64,000 bases of DNA from Anseranas semipalmata (lineage: Eukaryota > Chordata > Aves > Anseriformes > Anseranatidae), in assembly GCA_013399115.1 (NCBI GenBank), contig VXAA01000959.1, positions 1-64,000 of the forward strand, in the 5' to 3' direction. Shown here piece after piece: positions 49,501 through 62,795 of this stretch. Positions within the stretch are counted from its first letter, which is position 1. Each line of letters starts with the position of its first letter. The translations under genes and the position numbers were made by a program. Below the pieces are notes generated by a model that did no database searches, had not been told where the DNA came from, and saw only the letters and a program-made list of their open reading frames with translations.

Positions 49501-52500
49501 TTGTGGGGTTGGTTTTTTTTGTTTGTTTTTAAACATACCTGTTCAGTTTTACAAAGCCTTTCTATGTTAGGCTTGAACTTGCTCATGCAATCTTCTGCTA
49601 AGTTAAGATGGACAACTTGCTAGAAGACAAAAAAAATCCACACAGTGTCATAGCTTGCTTTTTATTTTAAATACATCAAGCAATCATTTTTATCGGTTAC
49701 AAAATTGAATCTTGCACCAATATTCTGAACCGTCATGCATTTTCTGTATTTTACCTTCACTTAAAGATTGACCCCCCATAATGCTTTTTAAAATATTAAC
49801 TACTCTTGTATCTTAAATCCTTAAATTACGCAAATAGTTCAGAGTTAAACATTTTTATGTATTAAAATTAAACACCAGGAAACAAATTTTCTTCTCAAAA
49901 ATTTATAGTAGGTGAACGCAATTTCAGGAAAAGGTACATAGCACGCTCAACATGAAAATGAACAAATAAATCTAGATAACAAACACAATTATAGCGCATA
50001 AGTTATTTACCAGTAAGCTGTTATTATGAAATAACTCTTACCCTAGTGATCTCTTTACGATAGTGCGGCATCTTTTTCATTAACTGGGCCAGACTGGATA
50101 ACGATAACTGTGAAGAAACGATAGAAGTTGATTTTTTTTTTTTCCCCCAGTATTAGACATTGGTATTTCCTTTCCTGTTGCAGCTTTGCATTTTTCAAAT
50201 ATTGCAATAGGTATAGCTTTATATGTGTGTTTTTAGGTTTCTGTAATAGATCCATGAATTACATAGATCTGATCAGCTGAAAACAGTTAAATTACCAGGA
50301 AAAAAACAACACAAACTTACTTTTCCTTCTGTTGCTTTCTTTTTTGATGAAACTTCTTTCAACAGTTTTGGTATTTCCCTGCATAAAAATAATCAAATGC
50401 AACCGCAACACAGTTCTTAAATCTTTTCTTACGACCTTTTCTTAAAATCTTAAAAGAACTGAGCAGCAAGACGTTCTGAATAAAAGTAAAAGCTTTAAAT
50501 ACAGGTTTCCTACAGAGAAGAGCATGTTTTTCCAACAGAGGAATCTGAGTTAAACATGATTTATTTTACGATATTTGCATCATGTCATTTGAAGCAATAA
50601 CTTCTTAGTACTTTTTGCAAAATCCCTTTGAATTACAAGATTTGAAGATAATCCCCAGGAAATAATTTCATTTTAGTTTTCCTCAAGAATTGTAATGAGT
50701 ATTAACAAATTGCATACCTCTGTACGTACTATGTTTTTGAAAGTATGTTTTCTTCCTGGCATCAATTATTCAACAGCTTTAAGCCTATATTATAAGCCAT
50801 TTTCATTACTCCCTATACTCCTACTTCCTTAACATTTCATGAGACACATCCCCCTCACATAGAAACTTTTCTAACTTGCATTTAACTACTTTTTGTTAAT
50901 TGAGTCACATACTCTATCACATCTGCAATATGCTTGTGCCGAATCTTCACCCAGAGCTCATCATCTTCCTCCAGAATTGCTTCCCTTTCCTTCCCAGCTG
51001 GTCCATCTGTTTTGTATCTTCAAAAACAAAATTCGGATAGACAGGTTGTGGGTTTTGGTTTTTTGAATTGTTTTTTCTTCATTCTAATAACTTGCTAGAT
51101 TATTAATTGTTATGGTTTAATCAACATACATGGTAATAGCAGTAATGTACACAGGTTTTCACTTGTAAGGCAAGCTATGGTCCTATACAGAATATAATTT
51201 AAGTATTATACAGATTACATCTTAGAATATACAAGGAGGAGATGAATTTTAGAATGATTCTTTGGGGTAACACCTTCTGGATATTCTTTTAAACTAACAG
51301 TAACTACAGTTTCAACTATACATTCACATGCACCTCAACTTCTCTCCATCTTCTAATGTAAATTTCCCTTCAGCTTCAAAAGTAAATTGCGTGTGAAATA
51401 ATACACATTGATTTTGCAAAGCACAGCTTTGTGTACCTACCATAAAACATTTTGTAACTCTGAAGGAAAATTAAGTCCCTTTCACCCACAGAATACACTA
51501 CATATGACAAATTACTTCACATATACAAGTAACATGCTTCATAGCATTACAGACCAGCTATTACTTTTCTACAAACATAAATAAACCTACATAACAAAAT
51601 AACAATCTTACTACATAACACTTTCAGTTACGGAAACTCACACAGATAGTGTATGCAGCCAGAATGCAGAAAAATATAAAAAATACAAGATTAATTGTGA
51701 AAGTCTAATAATGACTCTACTTAGAAAACACGGTCTGCTACATTCCTATACCCAGTACATTTCAGATTCACAAAATTCTATGTTATATCAAAATATTCAA
51801 TCAGTGTTTCTGACAAGCATTCCTGTTTGCTTACTGGAGCAATGAGACAATTGGACCTGATTTGCTGTAGTCAGTCATCAAAAAAGAAAAGTCTTACCAA
51901 AATCTTTGGTGTCAGAACAATTCAACAGTGAAGTACCTTACTCAAAACAATGTCACTATTCCAGTTACTGATAAAATAATTCATATAAACTGAACACAGC
52001 TTACGCATATGTGTCTTTGGGGTAGAAACATGTAAATTTACAGCAACTACACAAATTAGATAAGCTATAAAGTGAGTCTTCCTGAAAAAACAACTGAGCT
52101 TTTTCTCCAAGATTATTATCTTATTAGTGGTCTTATTTATCTTGTTAAGCCAAAAAGGCCAGGAATCTGAATGTGCACTACCAACACTTTGATTCAAGTC
52201 CAGCACAAAGATTGAAAATGCTAAAAAACCACAACACAAATTTACTTAAGCAGACAACTAAAAATAATGCAATTTGTCAGAATCAAACTTAGCAAAAACA
52301 TTAATTAGGCCTCACCTAATCTCAACGAAATGAGGAAGTTAATAAAAAAGAAGTAGTTACAAATCCAAGAGGAAAGAGTAATAACTAAAGCAACCATTAC
52401 GTATTATAAGCAGCTAAAAAATACCTATGGTGCAATTCAGCTAGACAATTCCATAGATATCATCAAGAATAAAGTGCTTAGATTAAAAAAAAAGTACTTG

Positions 52501-55500
52501 CTTGTAAGTATCATTTTCAATTGGTAGCAGATCATATGCCATTGCCTGGAACGTGAGTTCATGAAGTACAGCTGATACTGGGTCAAAGCCACGATCAATT
52601 ATTATTAATTGTGAGTGGGTTTTAGCCTAGAAAGTCATCAGATAAATGTAAAGTTAAGATGCACAGTACAAAATCAATGCATCTTAAATCTATTTACAGT
52701 AAATTGCATCATTGCACACATTTTTTTTTTTTTTAAAAAAAACTATCCTATTGCTTAAGGAATTTTCCGTAACTGAAAAAATAGGGTCCAAATGTTTATC
52801 AACATAAATAGAAACAAATGTTTCAATGATAACCAGAACAAAATGGTTTTAAACAGTAACCTTAAGGCAATGCTCTTGGCCCATTGCATTATATTCAGTA
52901 ACCTCACCTAATCAACAAAAAAATATAAAAGGATTTAAAAAAAAAAACACACAAAAAAGCTTTGAAGGTCTCCCATTACCTATTCATAAATATGTACATG
53001 TTTTTTTATTTCAGAGTAGATTATCTATACTGTGCTGCAATACACAAAAAAAATTCTGCACTAAGGCCTCCAAACATTCAGCTCAAACTTCCATTTGGGG
53101 CTTTAGAGTGGCAGTAGCATCAGATACATGCATTTCTGTAGCAGAATGGAATGTCACTAAGTCACAAACGGTTTACTCCCTACCTCTGTGTTTAGGCTGC
53201 TGCCCATGATGTAGCAACAGATCAGAAACATTACTTGTGTGAAAGACTGCATCTTTGTGGAAAATAAATCTCTTAAAGGGAACCATTTCACATATGCAGT
53301 GAAGTCCCTTTTACACATAGACCTATGAAAGACGATATTAATACAGAAGTTACTCACTTATCTTCAGGTCTGTATCATCCCCTACATCATCATAGGGCCA
53401 ACTTTCCAAGTACAATTAGTTTGTGCAATAACACACAAATTGTATTTACTTACCTACAGATGTATTGTACCAGTTGCTACCTCTTCCAAGAGGCTTACAT
53501 ACAAACATCTAAATGGCAACTAGTTTGCCTTCACTTACAAATAAATAAAACCTGGTTTTGTAGAGCCTATAGACAAAACATACTCCAAAAAGTGTTTTAA
53601 AAGCACAAAAAAAGCAGCAAACATTTTAGTTCACTTTCTACCTTTATTTGGCTTTTCTCATCAGTTTTGTAGTAGTTTTCAAGATTTTTTTCAACAAGGT
53701 GTGCAAGTTTGCTGGCATTATCTGATGGTGTGCTGGGAAAATAGGAAATGAAAATAAGTTAAATTTCTTTGTCAAAACATTAAAATGTTACCTTTAAAAC
53801 AAAGATCACCTTAGACCGATTTGCTGGTTTCACATGCAGTTTCTGAACACCATTCTAAGTATTTCCATTCTCACTCTGGTATTACGATTCCACTCTTTGG
53901 ATGCTTCAGGTATTTCAGACAGTAGGAGCAGCATCAGTCAGAAGACTGACATTAGCTTTCCTATGGTCCAGCACCAAACTCTCAGAGGTGGGAGACATGC
54001 ACTTTAGCCTAGAGCCACCACCTGGGGAAGAGCCTGAAGCTATTGTTTAAATAGCCCACCATTACCTTTGCCTACTTTCCAAACAGAAAAGTCCTTTTCT
54101 TACAGGAAAGTTGCAGCCACCTTGATTTATATCTTAAGCAAAACCCAATCTAGAAAGCGCACATCACCTCTAACAATGGCCACAACCCCCAAGCTTTTCA
54201 GATAAGCATGGGCGTCCAAAGGAACACCTCATTTGCAAAGCCAGATGGTACTGTGACCTAAGCAAGGCACTGCTCGTAGCAGACATATTAACAAGACACT
54301 CTTCAAAACATTGCTAGGAGAAAAGTCTCACCGATGTTAATTTAAATGGGTAGGTGCCTGAATATTCATCTGGAAAAGAATTCTAAGGATTTATATTTAA
54401 AAAAAAAAAAAAAATCACTCATTTCTTTTTGCTTCCAATACACTACTGAAATGTTTTATAATTAGCAAAGAAAGTAGTTACATTTTTCCATTAAAAGAAA
54501 CTTGAGTCTAGTTTTAGAAGTCAATATTGCAATTCAGGAAAGCACACCACCACCAAGTTCCTGATGAATAGTCTCTATGCAGGAATCCTATAATTTTTGG
54601 TGCATGAAGCTTATTACATATGACTATCAAATCAATAAGCCAATAAAACACATGCAGTTCAACAAACTAGTGCATAAGGAGTAGGCCCAATATACCTTGG
54701 ACATGCCTTACAGCAATGCATGACACATGCATCTATATTTCAATCATTAATTTTCCATGAAATTTAAGTTTAAGGCCACAAAATAAGTCTGTGGTTGAAC
54801 CACAGGTAAGTTTCATACTTTCATACTTCCTGGCTCTTTCCTCCCTTTGGAGGAAGGAAAAAAAGAAGAAAAATCAATCAAACAAAAAAAAATACTACCC
54901 ACAGTCAAGCAATTATTGCTTCATTACCTTCACAAAGAATAAGACATTACTTAAAGCTACACCCCAGAATTCCATTCTTGAGTGTAATTTCAGATGCTTG
55001 CTTTGATTTGAAAGCTAATACCCTGTACTCTCTATCAAAGCTCAGAAGAGGTATTGTCCTCAATTTCTGTCCTACAATGAAATTGAGAAAAAGCAATACG
55101 GTCTTTCGTAACCTCATCCGCTTCAGCAATTTATGAATTCCTTGATCCCAACTGGAGCTACAAAACTTCCAACAGCAGCAGCTCTGTTATAGGATTGATT
55201 AAGCATGCTGCATAATGGAAGGCAGCATGTTAGGAGTGTCATCCTATAGCCCAAAGATGAAATACAAGCAATTCACAACAAGACAGTGTATGGTAAGCAC
55301 TGTTATGCGAATACACACAAAGAAATAATCCACTGCTTTGCCTACACTTTGCAAATTCTTACCTTTCTACAATTAGAGTTACAGATTAAAAACAATTAAT
55401 CCACTATAAAAGAAAATTCTACAGCCTCAAGCTATTATCAACCAACATGGCAAGTCCCAAAAGCGAAAGCAACTACACAAAACACTATTTTTGCCTCACC

Positions 55501-58500
55501 TTTTACATCGTACTCCTGGATTCTCTTCTAGTGTAGCACACAAAGTAACAATTTGTTCAGCCATTGCTTCCATTACAGCATCTTTATCCTTTGTCTTTTC
55601 CAGAGTTGGACTGTAACAGCGGTAAAACGCATCAGGGACATTGAGAGTAAATACCTATGTAAAGCACAACCAAAAAAATCATGGCATAAATCATGCACTT
55701 CCGAAACATCTGTTAAAAGAAGAATTGCTTGTACTTTACACCCTTTATGAAAAAGTCATGTAATGTACTTTTTTTTTTTAAAAAAAAAAAAAAAGAAAGA
55801 ACACACACTTTGGTCATCTTTCTCTGTCCTAATGAGCTCATCTGCTTCTTGTTCTCATACTCTCTAATCTATTACACTCCTCCATTTACTCTCCTCTATT
55901 TACTCTTCCCCTACTTCTACAGAAATTACTATGTACTCCAATTGCCTACTGTCTGCACAGATGGAGGGAGAGGAGAGACAGAACTAAATACCATTGAGTG
56001 CCTGGCTTAGAACCATACAACTCAATACCAGAACAATCATAAAGGATAACAAGTTCAATTTGTTTAAAAAGAATACATACAATATGTAAAATTCTGTTAT
56101 ACAAAGACTTCACCTCCAAGAATCCAAACTCTCTAAACGTATTAGACCTTGATGAAAGATATGTAATATTACACAGAACTACTTCTTCAACAGCTCACTA
56201 AGTGAAACGCAAACATGGAAACAATTCCACTGTCTGTAAATGGCTTTTCTCCAGCTGAGAATGGACTCTAACTACAGAGACAAAGAACTTCCATCTAGAT
56301 AAAGATGTCTGTTTCCTTAGAGTAATCACCTGGCCTTTGCCCAGAATTCAGTCTGATTATTTACTCCTATCACCACAGAAAGCAAGTCCAGGGAGTTTAA
56401 ATTAGGAAAAAACAGTTTACATTCTCCATTCCTTTTCTAAGGATTCAAGATGTTCTCACAATCCAAAATAATGAGAACAGAAAACTAAACTAAAAAACAT
56501 TAAAGAGACTAAGTGCTGCTTATTTTCAATATTAGAAAAGTAGTCCCAATTCCTACTTTCATGGTAAGTCCTTTAACTTTAATAATAAACTTTAATAAAA
56601 GAGTATGTTTTCAAACTAGGAAATTGCATCATGTTAAATCATGGATGGCAGCAACCTCTCCTGTATTCATCTGCCACTAGGTATACGTAAGAGTTCTGAC
56701 ATTTGACGCGTTCACAAGATTTGAAAAATCTTTGAGAAAGATTTGAAAAAGGAAAGACTTGTTGAAAAGTCATTTACAGTTAGTTCTGCAACTCCCAATA
56801 GCAGACAAGGCTTGGGGGTTTCACTGCATTAGCAAGTATCAGAGTGCATTTCAGCTTTCTTTATCTAATATAGTATATACATTACCAATAAGTTATTTTT
56901 CAACACAGCACTCATTGTGCGCTTTCACATGGAAACAACTCCACAGTCGGAGGTTTCCATGCTTCCCTATCAATAAAAAAAACTGCCAAGTTGTTAAGGT
57001 TTTTGTTTCTCTTTTTTGTTAGGGAGGTTTGGGTTTTGTTTTGTTTTTCCCCACCTCCAGTTCTCTTCATCTGTTTGCTCTCCATTTCTAATTTTCACTG
57101 AGTAATTAGCTCTGGAATTCTACCTATTCCTACTTCTACGCACCAACCTACCTAAGTCTGTCAAAATAACACCACCTCACTACAAGCAGTAACAAAATTT
57201 ACTGCTTCAAGACAAACCAGAATACATTCCTTCTCTTAAGGAACAGATTGCTTCTCGAACCTCTCTACTAAGGTTCTCTACCGCAACTGACTCCAAGTCT
57301 TGCAAAGAGCTCATATGCAATCAGTAAATCTTTCAGTACAAGAGCATTTGTTTTCAAGGGAAAAATATGGGAAAGCCTGGAAATACGTCAAAATGGTAAC
57401 AGGTCTTACAGTTTGTCCGTAAAATAGAAGAGCTACTGTCTATTTAATTGTTTTCTATTATGTCAACGACAGTCCTACAGACTATTAAGCACCGTTGAGA
57501 TAAAGAATGAAACTTACCTGGGACTCATATGGGAAGAAAGAAATGTTGATCTCCTTGCATTTCCTTATTGATTTGGAGCAGGAAGACTTAATTTTATTGA
57601 AGAGGTTGTCAGGACAAACTATGGAAAAAAGATACTAAGCTAAAAATCTTTTGGGCATATTCCATCTATTACTTAAATCATTTATAAACTTACAGTATTA
57701 AAAACCTCTTGCATTAAATTTTTGTTTTCCAAAAATAAGGATTTGAAATTATTTACGTGCTTTTAGTATGACTTTGTAGCTTGAGTTCTGATCCCACAGC
57801 TCTCACTGAATGTATCAGTTTAGCACATCATTCAATTCTCCTTTCCTTTCAGAACAATGCTAATTAAGAGACAGTTAACAGTAACATAACAAAGTTGCCG
57901 AAACTTCCTAAAGAGAAAGAAAATGTATCATCAATATTTTGTGTTTGAGATCTTTTAAAGAAGCATTGCTGGTCATCTTTTACTAGTTTTTGGCAGGTAA
58001 GTTTATAGAACACTTAGTTCATGGCAGTGAAGTATATCACTTATAACAAAGCAAAAATTTCCACTGTTTATTCTCATATAGGAGAATACATTTTCCATGC
58101 TACAAAAAGGTTACAGGAAGAAATTATATGTATATATCAAACATAAAAACAGAGAAACAAAGCATTCAATTTCAGATGTTAGAAATGTGTTCCAATACAT
58201 TTACAGGCTGCACTGGCTCCCAGTCTAGAAATTGAATTTAAAAAAAAAACGTTTGGATGACAAACACTATATAGACTTGAAAGTGACAGAAAAAGGTATT
58301 TCTCTAACTCTCTCAACAGAGAAGTTTTGGCAAGTACTCATAATGAAAGCTTGCATGCTTGCAACAAGAGAACATACAGCAGTATTTTTTCAGCAGTACC
58401 AAAAACTGCCACATCAGCATCAAATGAAACAAGAAGGTGGGAGATGTTGATATCAATCTGATAACTGCTTTGAGAAAATACAGTTCCTTGAAAAAGCAAC

Positions 58501-61500
58501 TAATGATTCTATCCTGAAATAGGAAAAAAAAAAAACACACTAACAGCTGGAAACAACACTAATTAGTGAAATAAATGGTTCTGTAAATTTGAAAGTGATT
58601 TGAGTGTAAATTAGAGCCAAAAAATTACCAGCTTTTACTAAGCTCCTGTCAATGACAACCAGACAGAAGCAGACTCACAGAGGTGGCTTGTTGCACACAA
58701 AGAATACTCTTCCCAGAAATGAGAGGGAACTTCTGTAGCTTGAGTAATTTGCAAACGCAACTTTAATGATGGAAACGTGGCAAATCCCTTAAAGAAATGC
58801 TACAGAAATTCTGTCCTTTCACTCTAAGTTGCTATACGTGATACAGAGTAAAAGGGTATGATTCAAACACCAAAACATGGTTGAGAATTGAAGTAACAAA
58901 AACCCAATTGAAGAACTACATTTGAGTTTTGGTTTGGGAGATATTCTTTTTCCTAAGAGCTAGGTTAAACTGGCAAAGCAACTCCTAAGTAGCAGATGCA
59001 CACCATCCATGAACATCCACAGAGACTGTCGCAATTCAGTGGCATTTCTTGTTTGCTTCTTTACTTTTTCCCCCCCTCTCTCCACACCATTTTGGTCACA
59101 GACACTGACTGCAGAGGAACATGCAGTCATATTAACCGTATTTGCACTTTGTCTCTGCTTTGCAATTAATATCATCCATGCAAAGGCTATGTAGACACCA
59201 TATTCTCCCTTCTTTCAGTTGAAGAAAAGAGTGCTGGCTCCCAAGTCTGAAGGAACTACCTACAATAACTAATTATAAAACATTGTTCTTGCAGCAAAGC
59301 AAATCCTCGTGCATTTATATTTTTCAATAATTTATATAATGTACATAGTTTTATTTAAATTGCCTTCCTCCATACTCTCTGACATAGCAGAAACCAAGAT
59401 ACTTAAAAAATAAAGCTAGATTACCAAAAGTAAAAGCTGAGGTAGGGAACGATCAACATTGGTAACTGTGGAAGAACTGAGCATTGCCACAGCACCATGA
59501 GCATGTTCTGGCAACCAAAGGATGATTAATGACTGGAGTTCCAAATCCTGTCTAAAGAAACAGGGCACAAACATTCATGCACTAAACTATAGAAAAGAAA
59601 GACAAGAGGCTTACTTATTTACCATAACAGAGTCAGACTACAACACAAAAGCTTACTTACAGTCAGTGAAATACACATATGCTGCTTTGTATCTGCTGGA
59701 TGATTTGCTGATGAAGTCATCAATAAGTCCATCTACAGACTTGGGTGGGGGAGAAAAAATATCATTGAAGTGTTTTGCCCATCCTCATGTACCAAAGTTT
59801 CTCCCTCCTTTCCCCTTACCCTTTTAGTTACCCAGTCCAGCTAAGGAATACTGCAAGTCAGCATAAAAAAAATGAAAACACACCAGTAGACTTCTTTTTA
59901 ATTCAAAGACAACATTAATAAAAAGTTACAGAAAGTCAGTCATATGCCTCTGCCAAGATCACTTTGGGAACCAAAGCAGTATACTTGCATCATTTTCCAC
60001 TCGTAACAGCGCTTAGATTTGTTCTCTCAAGAAATTTTAGGAAGTAGCAGTGATCTCTTATGAGAGCCATTACTTTGAATTCTATTGTTCAATGTATTGC
60101 ATTAGCATTTGATGCAATGCCTCTGCCAGCAAGGTTACTAAAATCTACACAATGAAACATTGTCTCCCTTGACCAAAAGCTGTGGTGACACTGCATTGCC
60201 TTTTCATTAGGGAAAGCCAAGTGTAACACAAAGAAGCACCACCCAAATGTAAAAAATACTGCATAGTCAAACAGTATATCAATATTGGAAAATAAGATTG
60301 CTTTTTCAGTCTGAAAGATTTTGCAGTACTTTAAAAAAAAAAAAACACTAACCTTTTTGGTTGGAGTTATGAAATATATTGCTTTCATGTGTGGAACAGG
60401 CTCCCGGTTTTTATACACATTCTCCACCACTACAAAGTAAGAAATATTACATTTTGATACTAAGAGTTTTATGCAGCCATAAAGAAAGCAACAAACATAT
60501 TTTAGTATGGAGGTAATAAAATTAAGACCAATGAAGTTGTCCTCAAAATTACTGCCAAGCACCCATCTTCTGCCTAAAGAGGCTTTTTTTATTTTTTTAA
60601 TTTATTATTTTAAATAGAAAAAGTTACCATAAGACTTTTGCAGCTTTTACCCTTGTGTCAACTCAAGTGTTAGGACTAACTTTTCCTGGCTATTCTATAC
60701 AAGCAGAGTTTGCCCCCACACAGAAAATTAGCGCAATACAAGGATGCTCAAAGCATGGGGCCCAGTATGAAATGTCTTACAAGAGAACTGCATCAGCAAG
60801 ATTATTCTTTTTCCAGCACATGGAAGGAGAGGGAGAATGAAACTATGCAGGGCATCATTTTGGACTCTAGCCTATATTATCCTTTGTTCACCCATTTCCT
60901 GTGTACTTATTCTGTTTCAATGTAATAGCAGGCACAAATTAGACATTGTCAGCAAATCAGCAGTTCCATTCAACTCCTGTTTTTCTCTGTTTAATAAAGT
61001 CATTGCTGTACACAGTGGTGCAGTACACTAGACTGAGAACAGAGATTCACGTTGCTCAGTAATTTTGAGGGGGGAGAAAAGAACAGGATAAATAATGTCA
61101 AATATTCAGATGTGGAAAGACAGGTTCTTTTCAACAGTGTATTCACTGAAAAGGAAAGGCTTCATATTGTGAACAGAATGCATATTTATTGAAAGTTTTT
61201 CACAAAGGATAAATAGTCTTATTATGATCAAAATACGCTCCAAAACATTACGTGTATACAGCTTTGCTATAAATCTTCCTGAAGAATCATGTTATACAGA
61301 ATACTCAGAACAAGAAAATGCATTGTAAAAAAGAACAATATTGAACAAAATTTCATAGCTTCAGGTTATAAATTAAAGGCCTAATCATGCAATCTCTTCT
61401 GTAAGCAATCTTGCTACTTATGTGAAAAACAACTAATTCTAAATACTGCTCTCTTACAAAAGTGTTTCTAAAAACATAAAGCTAGTGCTAATTAAAAACT

Positions 61501-62795
61501 AGATTATTTACATCTTGTGTATCTGTTTCAATTTCAAAAGTAAGTTTGGCTTGATGATATATTAATAAGCATTACAGAAAGGCCAATCAAAAAAAAACAA
61601 AACAGTGGCGTATGGTAGAAAAAACACCTTTTTTTAGATTGTAGGGAAAGAATGAATTAAAGACGTAAAGTTTACTAGAGGAAAAACAATTTTATAAAAT
61701 GTGTAGTAAAAAAAAGTCTTATCTAAGCAGGCATGTAACACTGTGTAACCGAGACCTATCACAATCCACCTCTTATTCACTTTTGACAGTGGTCAACATC
61801 AAGCATCAAGGAATATCAGAGACACTCCAGCGTATGAGAGAAAAAAACATGCACTAGAAACTACTTCCAAGGTACTTGGAAAAGTGACAATCTGATTACT
61901 TTACCCAGAAGAAAACTATAAGCAGCATGAACAGTAATCATTGATATCACTTAGTTTCAAGCTTGTGGGTTTTTTTGTTTGTTTTTAAATATTGGAAAGC
62001 TCTCTGAGAAGAGGCTTCTTCTTTGAGAAGAGGCCAAAATATTTCTGGGCAACATAGAACTCAAATTTATATTCTTGCATCACATCCACTTGCTTGTCAA
62101 CACCTCTCATCAGTCTGTCTGTTATTGTCTACTGTTTTCATTCTTTCTTTCTTCTGTCAGCACTCACATTTCTATACCCTTCTACACCTATATCCCAATT
62201 CTGCTGTTCATGAGCATAAACGCATTCAAAGCAGTGGATATTATTCATTTGCAGAACACATTAGGAAAATTGCAGAGAGCAGTTTGCCTACTCTTGTATG
62301 TTTTAGTAAAGTTCACTTAATTCTTACTGAGCTCTTGTATTCACTTCAGCTGACAGCTAACATCCTTAAGAAATTCACTTTGTCATAGGCAACATTCTCA
62401 TTTACCACATCCTGGACATTAGAAAAACAACAACCACCACCACCAAAACCCTTAAAACAATCTTTTGCAAAAAGATAGAAAAAAATGTATTTAGCTTCTA
62501 AGCAGAGAAATGTTTCATCTTCTATTCAAATAAATAAATTGCAACTGGTTGATTATTTTAAAAGCCACGAAGTCTGCCAGTCTAATACCCCACGGTCACT
62601 TGTCTTCAACCACCAAATCGAGAAAATTTCTTGTAAGGGTACCATCAGTTTTATTCTTTCCCTTTTTCTTATCAGGACATAGTAACATGTATATTCGAAT
62701 GAATTATGCTTACCTGTGATACCCTCTGCCAGTAGATCAGTCATTTTGCAGCACAGTGACAGTAATTTAGTAGTATAGTCATCTAAAAGAATTAT
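43499..62795 (-). CDS. STXBP3: STXBP3 (Munc18-3/Munc18c), syntaxin-binding protein 3; N-terminal exon(s) outside the window
   Basis: Seventeen minus-strand exons: 62714-62795, 60353-60429, 59661-59739, 57518-57618, 55500-55654, 53642-53732, 52502-52626, 50913-51017, 50321-50378, 50042-50107, 49539-49619, 48464-48602, 47753-47859, 47172-47270, 46180-46265, 44878-45026, 43499-43590. They join in phase into 563 codons plus stop. The first visible residue corresponds to about residue 34 of the 592-residue human protein as recalled. It is a Sec1/Munc18 family protein over its whole visible length; landmarks are IDRGFDPVS and [14 protein letters not shown] (family core), [39 protein letters not shown] and the C-terminal [12 protein letters not shown] and [13 protein letters not shown] proteins clasp syntaxin and SNARE bundles; Munc18c pairs with syntaxin-4 at the plasma membrane in GLUT4 and granule exocytosis. 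STXBP1 and STXBP2 are paralogues; [18 protein letters not shown] and gene order favour STXBP3. One intron uses a GC donor. Confidence 0.96.
43654..43667. repeat. AC dinucleotide microsatellite
   Basis: About seven AC units in the STXBP3 last intron, 64 bases upstream of the last exon. Confidence 0.9.
44878..45026 (-). CDS. STXBP3: STXBP3 exon
   Basis: [48 protein letters not shown] plus G, acceptor TTGCAG|T, donor TTG|GTAAGC. GGITYSE is an SM family hallmark. Confidence 0.96.
46180..46265 (-). CDS. STXBP3: STXBP3 exon
   Basis: [20 protein letters not shown] then TWNGSGAV plus AG, acceptor CTTCAG|G, donor AAG|GTAAAC. Confidence 0.95.
46655..46760. repeat. Degenerate interspersed repeat, family not assigned
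   Basis: The stretch CACTGGGTCAGACTAAAGAT, then CCAG and GACAATCTGATGCTTCGGAAG resembles an old dispersed sequence common in bird and reptile genomes (pattern actgggtcagaccaaaggtcc, as recalled). It sits in an STXBP3 intron. I cannot name the family or fix its ends. Confidence 0.4.
47172..47270 (-). CDS. STXBP3: STXBP3 exon
   Basis: [20 protein letters not shown] then [13 protein letters not shown], acceptor CTTCAG|T, donor GAG|GTAAAT. The SRWTP core is conserved in SM proteins. Confidence 0.95.
47753..47859 (-). CDS. STXBP3: STXBP3 exon
   Basis: [20 protein letters not shown] through YLDVPIISS, acceptor TCAAAG|GA, donor TCA|GTAAGA. Confidence 0.94.
48464..48602 (-). CDS. STXBP3: STXBP3 exon
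   Basis: [20 protein letters not shown] through [10 protein letters not shown] plus G, acceptor TTTAG|G, donor ATG|GTATGT. Nearly identical to human. Confidence 0.96.
49539..49619 (-). CDS. STXBP3: STXBP3 exon (81 bases)
   Basis: [20 protein letters not shown] then RLCKTEQ, acceptor CTTCTAG|C, donor CAG|GTATGT. Confidence 0.95.
50042..50107 (-). CDS. STXBP3: STXBP3 exon (66 bases)
   Basis: [20 protein letters not shown] then TR, acceptor TTCACAG|T, donor AGG|GTAAGA. Domain 3a helix. Confidence 0.94.
50321..50378 (-). CDS. STXBP3: STXBP3 exon (58 bases)
   Basis: [19 protein letters not shown], acceptor TATGCAG|G, donor AAA|GTAAGT. Confidence 0.93.
50913..51017 (-). CDS. STXBP3: STXBP3 exon
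   Basis: [20 protein letters not shown] then [14 protein letters not shown] plus GA, acceptor TTGAAG|A, donor GA|GTATGT. Relative to recalled human STXBP3 it has three extra residues (PAG) after KTDG. Confidence 0.94.
52502..52626 (-). CDS. STXBP3: STXBP3 exon with GC splice donor
   Basis: [40 protein letters not shown] plus AA, the most conserved SM core. The following intron begins GCAAGT, not GT. The nearby GT four bases on gives the wrong phase for the next exon. Confidence 0.94.
53642..53732 (-). CDS. STXBP3: STXBP3 exon
   Basis: [20 protein letters not shown] through DEKSQIK, acceptor TCCCAG|C, donor AAG|GTAGAA. Confidence 0.95.
55500..55654 (-). CDS. STXBP3: STXBP3 exon
   Basis: [16 protein letters not shown] through [12 protein letters not shown] plus AG, donor AAG|GTGAGG. 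Confidence 0.95.
57518..57618 (-). CDS. STXBP3: STXBP3 exon
   Basis: [20 protein letters not shown] then [13 protein letters not shown], acceptor TCCATAG|TT, donor CAG|GTAAGT. Confidence 0.95.
59661..59739 (-). CDS. STXBP3: STXBP3 exon
   Basis: [20 protein letters not shown] then YVYFTD plus T, acceptor CACCCAAG|T, donor ACT|GTAAGT. The serine run is more divergent than the flanks. Confidence 0.93.
60353..60429 (-). CDS. STXBP3: STXBP3 exon
   Basis: [20 protein letters not shown] then TPTKK, acceptor TTTGTAG|TG, donor AAG|GTTAGT. YKNREP...A.YFI.PT is a conserved SM domain 1 segment. Confidence 0.95.
62005..62034. repeat. Short direct repeat
   Basis: TGAGAAGAGGC occurs twice, 19 bases apart, in an STXBP3 intron. 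Confidence 0.8.
62714..62795 (-). CDS. STXBP3: STXBP3 first visible coding exon
   Basis: [20 protein letters not shown] then LLAEGIT plus G, acceptor TATTTAG|A, donor CAG|GTAAGC. Equivalent to the MLLDEFTTKLL strand-helix of domain 1. Confidence 0.93.

Noticed and set aside
60089..60562. 157-codon minus-strand frame
   Set aside because: It is the STXBP3 exon 60353-60429 read through into intron on both sides; only the 77-base exon is coding.
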